Assembly (NCBI GenBank): GCA_023910675.1
Contig: JAAVWC010000030.1
Span: forward strand, 1 to 46,271
Length of the DNA stretch: 46,271 nucleotides
Reading direction: 5' to 3'
DNA from: Gemmatimonas sp.
GTDB taxonomy: Bacteria > Gemmatimonadota > Gemmatimonadetes > Gemmatimonadales > Gemmatimonadaceae
Positions 42,915-46,271 of the stretch are shown piece by piece. Each line of letters opens with the position of its first letter. Position 1 is the first letter of the stretch. The translations under genes and the position numbers were made by a program. The notes under the pieces were generated by a model. It was not told the origin of the DNA and searched no databases. It saw nothing but the letters and a program-made list of their open reading frames with translations.

Positions 42915-44157
42915 TATCGCGCGAGAGGATGAGGGCGAACCCCTGTCCCACCCCGATGCACATGGTGCAGAGGGCGTATCGTCCGCCGGTGTGCTGCAGC
43001 TGTTTGGCGGCGGTGAGTGCGAGTCGTGCGCCGCTCATGCCGAGTGGGTGCCCGAGGGCGATGGCGCCGCCGTTGGGGTTGACGCGGGGGTCGTCGTCGG
43101 CAACACCGAGTTCACGCAGGCAGGCGATCCCCTGCGCGGCGAAGGCTTCGTTGAGTTCGATCACGTCCATCTGGTCGAGCGTGAGGCCGGCGCGTTCGAG
43201 GACGAGGCGTGTGGCGGGAACGGGGCCCATGCCCATGATGCGCGGCTCGACGCCGGCAGCGGCGCTGGCCACGACGCGGGCCAGCGGCGTAAGGCCGTAG
43301 CGGGACAACGCGCTGTCGCCGGCGAGCAGTAGCGCGGCGGCGCCGTCGTTGAGGCCACTGGCGTTGCCGGCGGTCACGCTTCCCTGTCCGTCGTGACGGA
43401 ATGCCGGCTTGAGACGCGCGAGCGTCTCGAGTGTGGTGTCGGGACGGAGAAACTCGTCCTGTGCTACCACGACCGCATCGCCTTTTTTCTGTGGAATGGT
43501 GACCGGCGTAATCTCCGAGGCGAAACGCCCGGCGGCGCGCGCCGCCGCCGCCTTCTGTTGCGAGCGTACGGCGAATGCATCCTGATCGGCACGCGAGACC
43601 CCATACTGCGCCGCGACATTCTCTGCGGTCTCGCCCATGCTGTCGGTACCGTGCATGGCTTTCATGGCCGGGTTCACGAAGCGCCAGCCGAGGCTCGTGT
43701 CGAACAGTTGCACATCGCGCGCAAAGGGGGTGCTGCCCTTGCTCAAGACGAACGGCGCGCGCGTCATGCTCTCGACACCGCCGGCGATGTACACGTCGCC
43801 TTCCCCGGCGCGAATCGCCCGCGCCGCGCCAGCCACGGCCGACAAGCCCGAGGCGCACAGCCGGTTCACCGTTTCGCCCGGAACCGTGACCGGGAGGCCT
43901 GCCAGCAGCGCCGACATGCGCGCCACGTTCCGATTATCCTCGCCGGCCTGATTGGCACACCCCATGATCACGTCAGCCACGGCGGCCGCATCGAAGTCCG
44001 GCGCCTGTGCCGTCACCTGCGCGACGAGCGCCTTGATGACGTGCGCACCGAGATCGTCGGCGCGGATGCTGCTCAACGCCCCACCGAGGTTGCCGATGGG
44101 GGTGCGTACGCCATCGACCAGCCACGCCTGCGTGGCGCCCGTCTGTCCTGCCGCCAT
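42910..44157 (-). CDS. paaJ: 3-oxoadipyl-CoA / 3-oxo-5,6-dehydrosuberyl-CoA thiolase
   Basis: 415 residues. The acyl-accepting cysteine is Cys101 in [40 protein letters not shown] is the typical stretch of the 3-oxoadipyl-CoA thiolase (PaaJ/PcaF) group. The C-terminal motifs [20 protein letters not shown] (active-site histidine) and [11 protein letters not shown] (second cysteine) are intact. In phenylacetate breakdown it acts twice, releasing acetyl-CoA and finally succinyl-CoA. Start ATG 44157 has GGAG seven bases upstream. The name PcaF is possible from sequence alone; the gene context decides for paaJ. The stop codon lies inside the neighbouring palindromic repeat. Confidence 0.92.
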   Translation of the reverse strand: MAAGQTGATQAWLVDGVRTPIGNLGGALSSIRADDLGAHVIKALVAQVTAQAPDFDAAAVADVIMGCANQAGEDNRNVARMSALLAGLPVTVPGETVNRLCASGLSAVAGAARAIRAGEGDVYIAGGVESMTRAPFVLSKGSTPFARDVQLFDTSLGWRFVNPAMKAMHGTDSMGETAENVAAQYGVSRADQDAFAVRSQQKAAAARAAGRFASEITPVTIPQKKGDAVVVAQDEFLRPDTTLETLARLKPAFRHDGQGSVTAGNASGLNDGAAALLLAGDSALSRYGLTPLARVVASAAAGVEPRIMGMGPVPATRLVLERAGLTLDQMDVIELNEAFAAQGIACLRELGVADDDPRVNPNGGAIALGHPLGMSGARLALTAAKQLQHTGGRYALCTMCIGVGQGFALILSRDN

Positions 44158-44188
44158 CACGAATCTCCGAAAGCAAAGGCCACGTGGA

Positions 44189-44611
44189 TCATGTTCCGGG
44201 CTCGTGTGTTCGCGTCGTGCGGTACACCGTGCCTCGGAAATAGCCCACCGGAATGTCGTCCTGATTACGAATGGTCACGTCGACGAACGCCAGCCGGCTG
44301 GTGGTACTCTGTTCAACGGCGGTCGCGGTCAGCACATCACCGGGGCGCGATGCCACGGGAATACTGAGCGTCATGTCGATCGCGACGCTGAGTGTGCCGC
44401 CGGCGTTGGTGGCAAAGGCGAACGCACTGTCGGCCAACGAAAAGAGCGCCCCGCCGTGCAGCGTGCCGAAGCCGTTCACCATATCATCGCGCACCTGCAT
44501 GCGCACGACCGCCTGTCCAACAGCTGAAGTCAGCACCTCCATACCCATCAGTTGCGAAAAGGCATCGCGCTGCATGAGATGAGCGACTACGACCTCGGGC
44601 GCGTGACTCAT
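44189..44611 (-). CDS. paaI: PaaI, hydroxyphenylacetyl-CoA thioesterase
   Basis: 140 residues, a single hotdog-fold domain. NGFGTLHGGALFSLADSAFA holds the HGG motif and the catalytic aspartate in LADSAF typical of PaaI. The substrate-facing strand AIDMTLSIPVASRPGDVLTA follows. It hydrolyses hydroxylated phenylacetyl-CoA esters to recover trapped CoA. The ATG at 44611 overlaps the paaH stop as TGATG; its stop is 31 bases before paaJ. Confidence 0.92.
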   Translation of the reverse strand: MSHAPEVVVAHLMQRDAFSQLMGMEVLTSAVGQAVVRMQVRDDMVNGFGTLHGGALFSLADSAFAFATNAGGTLSVAIDMTLSIPVASRPGDVLTATAVEQSTTSRLAFVDVTIRNQDDIPVGYFRGTVYRTTRTHEPGT

Positions 44612-45831
44612 CAGGCGCGCGCCGGATCGAGCAGCGAGCGTCCCGCCTGCACCGCACGACGCAAACGCACACTGGGGCGGTACCGGTCATCACCCGTTTC
44701 GAATTGCAGCGCCTGCAATCGCGCGAGCACATTGGCGGGGCCGAGCTCGTCGCCCCAGGACAACAATCCCTTGGGATAGTTCACGCCCGTCGTCATGGCG
44801 AGTTCCACATCGGCGCTGCTGCACACGTTCAAATGCACGGCATCGACCGCTTCGTTCACCAGCATGACCAGCACGCGGTGCACAATGGCTTCGGCCAATA
44901 CCGGATCTTCCGTTGGCGCGGGCTGTACCGCGCCTTCGGCGTAGTCATAGAAACCGCGACCGCTCTTGCGCCCGAGCCATCCCGCTTCGACCAGCCGCTG
45001 TTGGTGCAGACTCGGACGATAGCGGGGATCGTGAAACATGCTGTCGAACACCGACCGGGTCACCGCGAAGTTGATGTCGTGCCCGATGAAATCCATGAGT
45101 TCGAACGGGCCCATGCGAAAGCCGCCCACCGTCTTGAGCGCCCAGTCAATCGTGGCGCAATCGGCGAGGCCTTCCTCTCGCATGCGCAGGGCTTCGCCAT
45201 AAAACGGCCGGGCCACGCGATTGACGATGAAGCCGGGCGTGTCGGCCGCGACGACCGTCACTTTCTTCCACGAGGCCGCAAGCGCGCGAGCGGTCTCCGC
45301 CGTCTCCGGCGACGTACTGATCGCGGGGATGATCTCCGCCAGCGGCATGATCGGCGCCGGATTGAAGAAGTGCACCCCCACCACCCGCGCCTTGTGCTCG
45401 CAGGCTCCGGCCAGCGCCGCAATCGACAACGACGACGTGTTCGATGCCAGGATCGTCGCCGGCGTCACGACCCGCTCCAGCGTGCGCAGGAGCTCCTGCT
45501 TCGCATCCAGGCGTTCGACGATCGCTTCGATCACCATCACGCAGCTCGCCATCGGCGCCAGCGCTTCGGCGGTCACCTGTTCGACATACGTGATGCGCCC
45601 CAGCATGGCGTCGGCTGCTTCGCGCGTGAGGCGCCCCTTCTCCACCTCACGCGCGACAGCGCGCTCGTGGCCACTGCGCGCACGCGCCACAGCGGCCGGC
45701 ATCGCATCGGCGAGCACCACCTGGTGCCCGTGCATCGCGGCCACCTGCGCGATGCCCGCCCCCATCGCCCCCGCACCGACGACGCCGATCGGTGCGCGCG
45801 TGCTGTCTAACGATCCGGTCACAGACGTCAT
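44611..45831 (-). CDS. paaH: 3-hydroxyacyl-CoA dehydrogenase (PaaH, 3-hydroxyadipyl-CoA dehydrogenase)
   Basis: 406 residues. The NAD-binding motif GVVGAGAMGAGIAQVAAMHG is at about residues 16-35. The catalytic segments are ILASNTSSLSIAALAGA and VVGVHFFNPAPIMPLAEII, with the histidine of the His/Glu pair, then TPGFIVNRVARPFYGEALRM. A second helical domain near the C-terminus (VLVMLVNEAVDAVHLNVCSS and MTTGVNYPKGLLSWGDELG) is typical of the long PaaH type. It oxidises 3-hydroxyadipyl-CoA to 3-oxoadipyl-CoA. The start overlaps the paaG stop as ATGA. Confidence 0.93.
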   Translation of the reverse strand: MTSVTGSLDSTRAPIGVVGAGAMGAGIAQVAAMHGHQVVLADAMPAAVARARSGHERAVAREVEKGRLTREAADAMLGRITYVEQVTAEALAPMASCVMVIEAIVERLDAKQELLRTLERVVTPATILASNTSSLSIAALAGACEHKARVVGVHFFNPAPIMPLAEIIPAISTSPETAETARALAASWKKVTVVAADTPGFIVNRVARPFYGEALRMREEGLADCATIDWALKTVGGFRMGPFELMDFIGHDINFAVTRSVFDSMFHDPRYRPSLHQQRLVEAGWLGRKSGRGFYDYAEGAVQPAPTEDPVLAEAIVHRVLVMLVNEAVDAVHLNVCSSADVELAMTTGVNYPKGLLSWGDELGPANVLARLQALQFETGDDRYRPSVRLRRAVQAGRSLLDPARA

Positions 45832-46271
45832 TTCCCCTGATAGACCGGGGCGCGCTTCTCGAGGAACGCGCGCACCCCTTCTTCGTAGTCGGCAGTGCGT
45901 CCCGCCTCATGCATCGCCTGCGCCTCGACGTCGAGCTGCGCGTCGAGCGAGTTCGCGAAGCTGGCGTTGAGAGCGCGCTTGGTCAGGCCGAAACCGCGCG
46001 TTGCCTGCGAGGCCAGCTGCGTGGCGAGCTGCGTGACGGTCGGCATGAGTGACTCACGCGGCACCACATCCCAGATGAGCCCCCACTCTTTGGCCTTGGC
46101 GGCCGGCATCTTCTCCGCGAGGAAGAACATGCCGGTGGCGCGCTGCATCCCCACGAGCCGCGGCACGAAGAAGGTGCCACTGGTATCGGGAATGAGCCCG
46201 AGCTTGGCGAAGCTCTCCACGAAGCTCGCCTCCTCCGCGGCAATCGTCAGGTCGCAGGCAAACGCGAGATT
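45828..46271 (-). CDS. paaG: PaaG, 1,2-epoxyphenylacetyl-CoA isomerase, C-terminal part
   Basis: The last 147 codons of a crotonase-fold enzyme; the start is beyond the right edge. The visible part opens NLAFACDLTIAAEEASFVES and continues AKLGLIPDTSGTFFVPRLVG, with the aspartate in GLIPD that marks the PaaG isomerase group. The C-terminal helices (GFGLTKRALNASFANSLDAQ, EEGVRAFLEKRAPVYQGK) are complete. It converts the ring epoxide to oxepin-CoA, the step before PaaZ. PaaF, another crotonase, is a less likely identity because GLIPD with following SGT fits PaaG better. Confidence 0.85.
   Translation of the reverse strand, partial: NLAFACDLTIAAEEASFVESFAKLGLIPDTSGTFFVPRLVGMQRATGMFFLAEKMPAAKAKEWGLIWDVVPRESLMPTVTQLATQLASQATRGFGLTKRALNASFANSLDAQLDVEAQAMHEAGRTADYEEGVRAFLEKRAPVYQGK

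Overview
The window is high-GC bacterial DNA that most resembles the Gemmatimonadota (Gemmatimonas-like). I base this on two SusC/SusD-type outer-membrane uptake pairs in a GC-rich genome, many secreted S9/M28/S41 peptidases, Tat-exported GMC dehydrogenase subunits, and many overlapping stop/start pairs (ATGA, TGATG, GTGA, TTGA). The assignment is an inference from gene content; no rRNA or other phylogenetic marker is present.

Layout. 1-250: start of a Gfo/Idh/MocA oxidoreductase running off the left edge. 347-1933: acyl-CoA ligase. 1934-2361: an inverted pair of TCGGGG-rich repeat arms. 2362-7590: SusC, SusD and a DUF4397 lipoprotein, one operon on the minus strand. 7695-8420: SAM methyltransferase. 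8463-8776: a second TCGGGG-rich repeat. 8777-15943: seven minus-strand genes, mostly overlapping or a few bases apart (S41 peptidase, DAO-type oxidase, secreted unknown, GNAT, Tat-exported sugar isomerase, GMC oxidoreductase, gluconate-dehydrogenase subunit 3). 16059-16556: conserved unknown. 16725-28530: exported hydrolases (prolyl-oligopeptidase-like, M28, HEAT-cyclophilin, propeller-GGT fusion, S9).

28586-32536 is the least ordinary stretch. Three related lipoproteins flank an orphan ABC ATPase and a small three-helix membrane protein. The middle lipoprotein is broken and joined out of frame to the last 51 codons of a MATE transporter, whose close full-length relative lies at 38564-39985. 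A strong stem-loop terminator (32602-32625) separates this cluster from the second SusC/SusD operon (32669-37350). A short carboxypeptidase-regulatory/plug protein (37516-38370) is divergent from that SusC.

38564-46271 is the downstream part of a phenylacetate degradation operon: paaG (partial), paaH, paaI, paaJ, paaY, paaZ, then MATE. These encode isomerisation of the epoxide, ring opening and aldehyde oxidation, beta-oxidation steps and salvage thioesterase. The space between paaJ and paaY is filled almost exactly by a roughly 230-bp quasi-palindrome with heptameric CTGAGAA-type repeats. The ring-activating genes (paaABCDE, paaK) and paaF are not visible here.

No rRNA, tRNA, CRISPR array, insertion sequence or phage gene was recognised. 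Start codons were chosen from Shine-Dalgarno spacing, signal peptides and overlaps with the preceding gene; alternatives are given where they matter.
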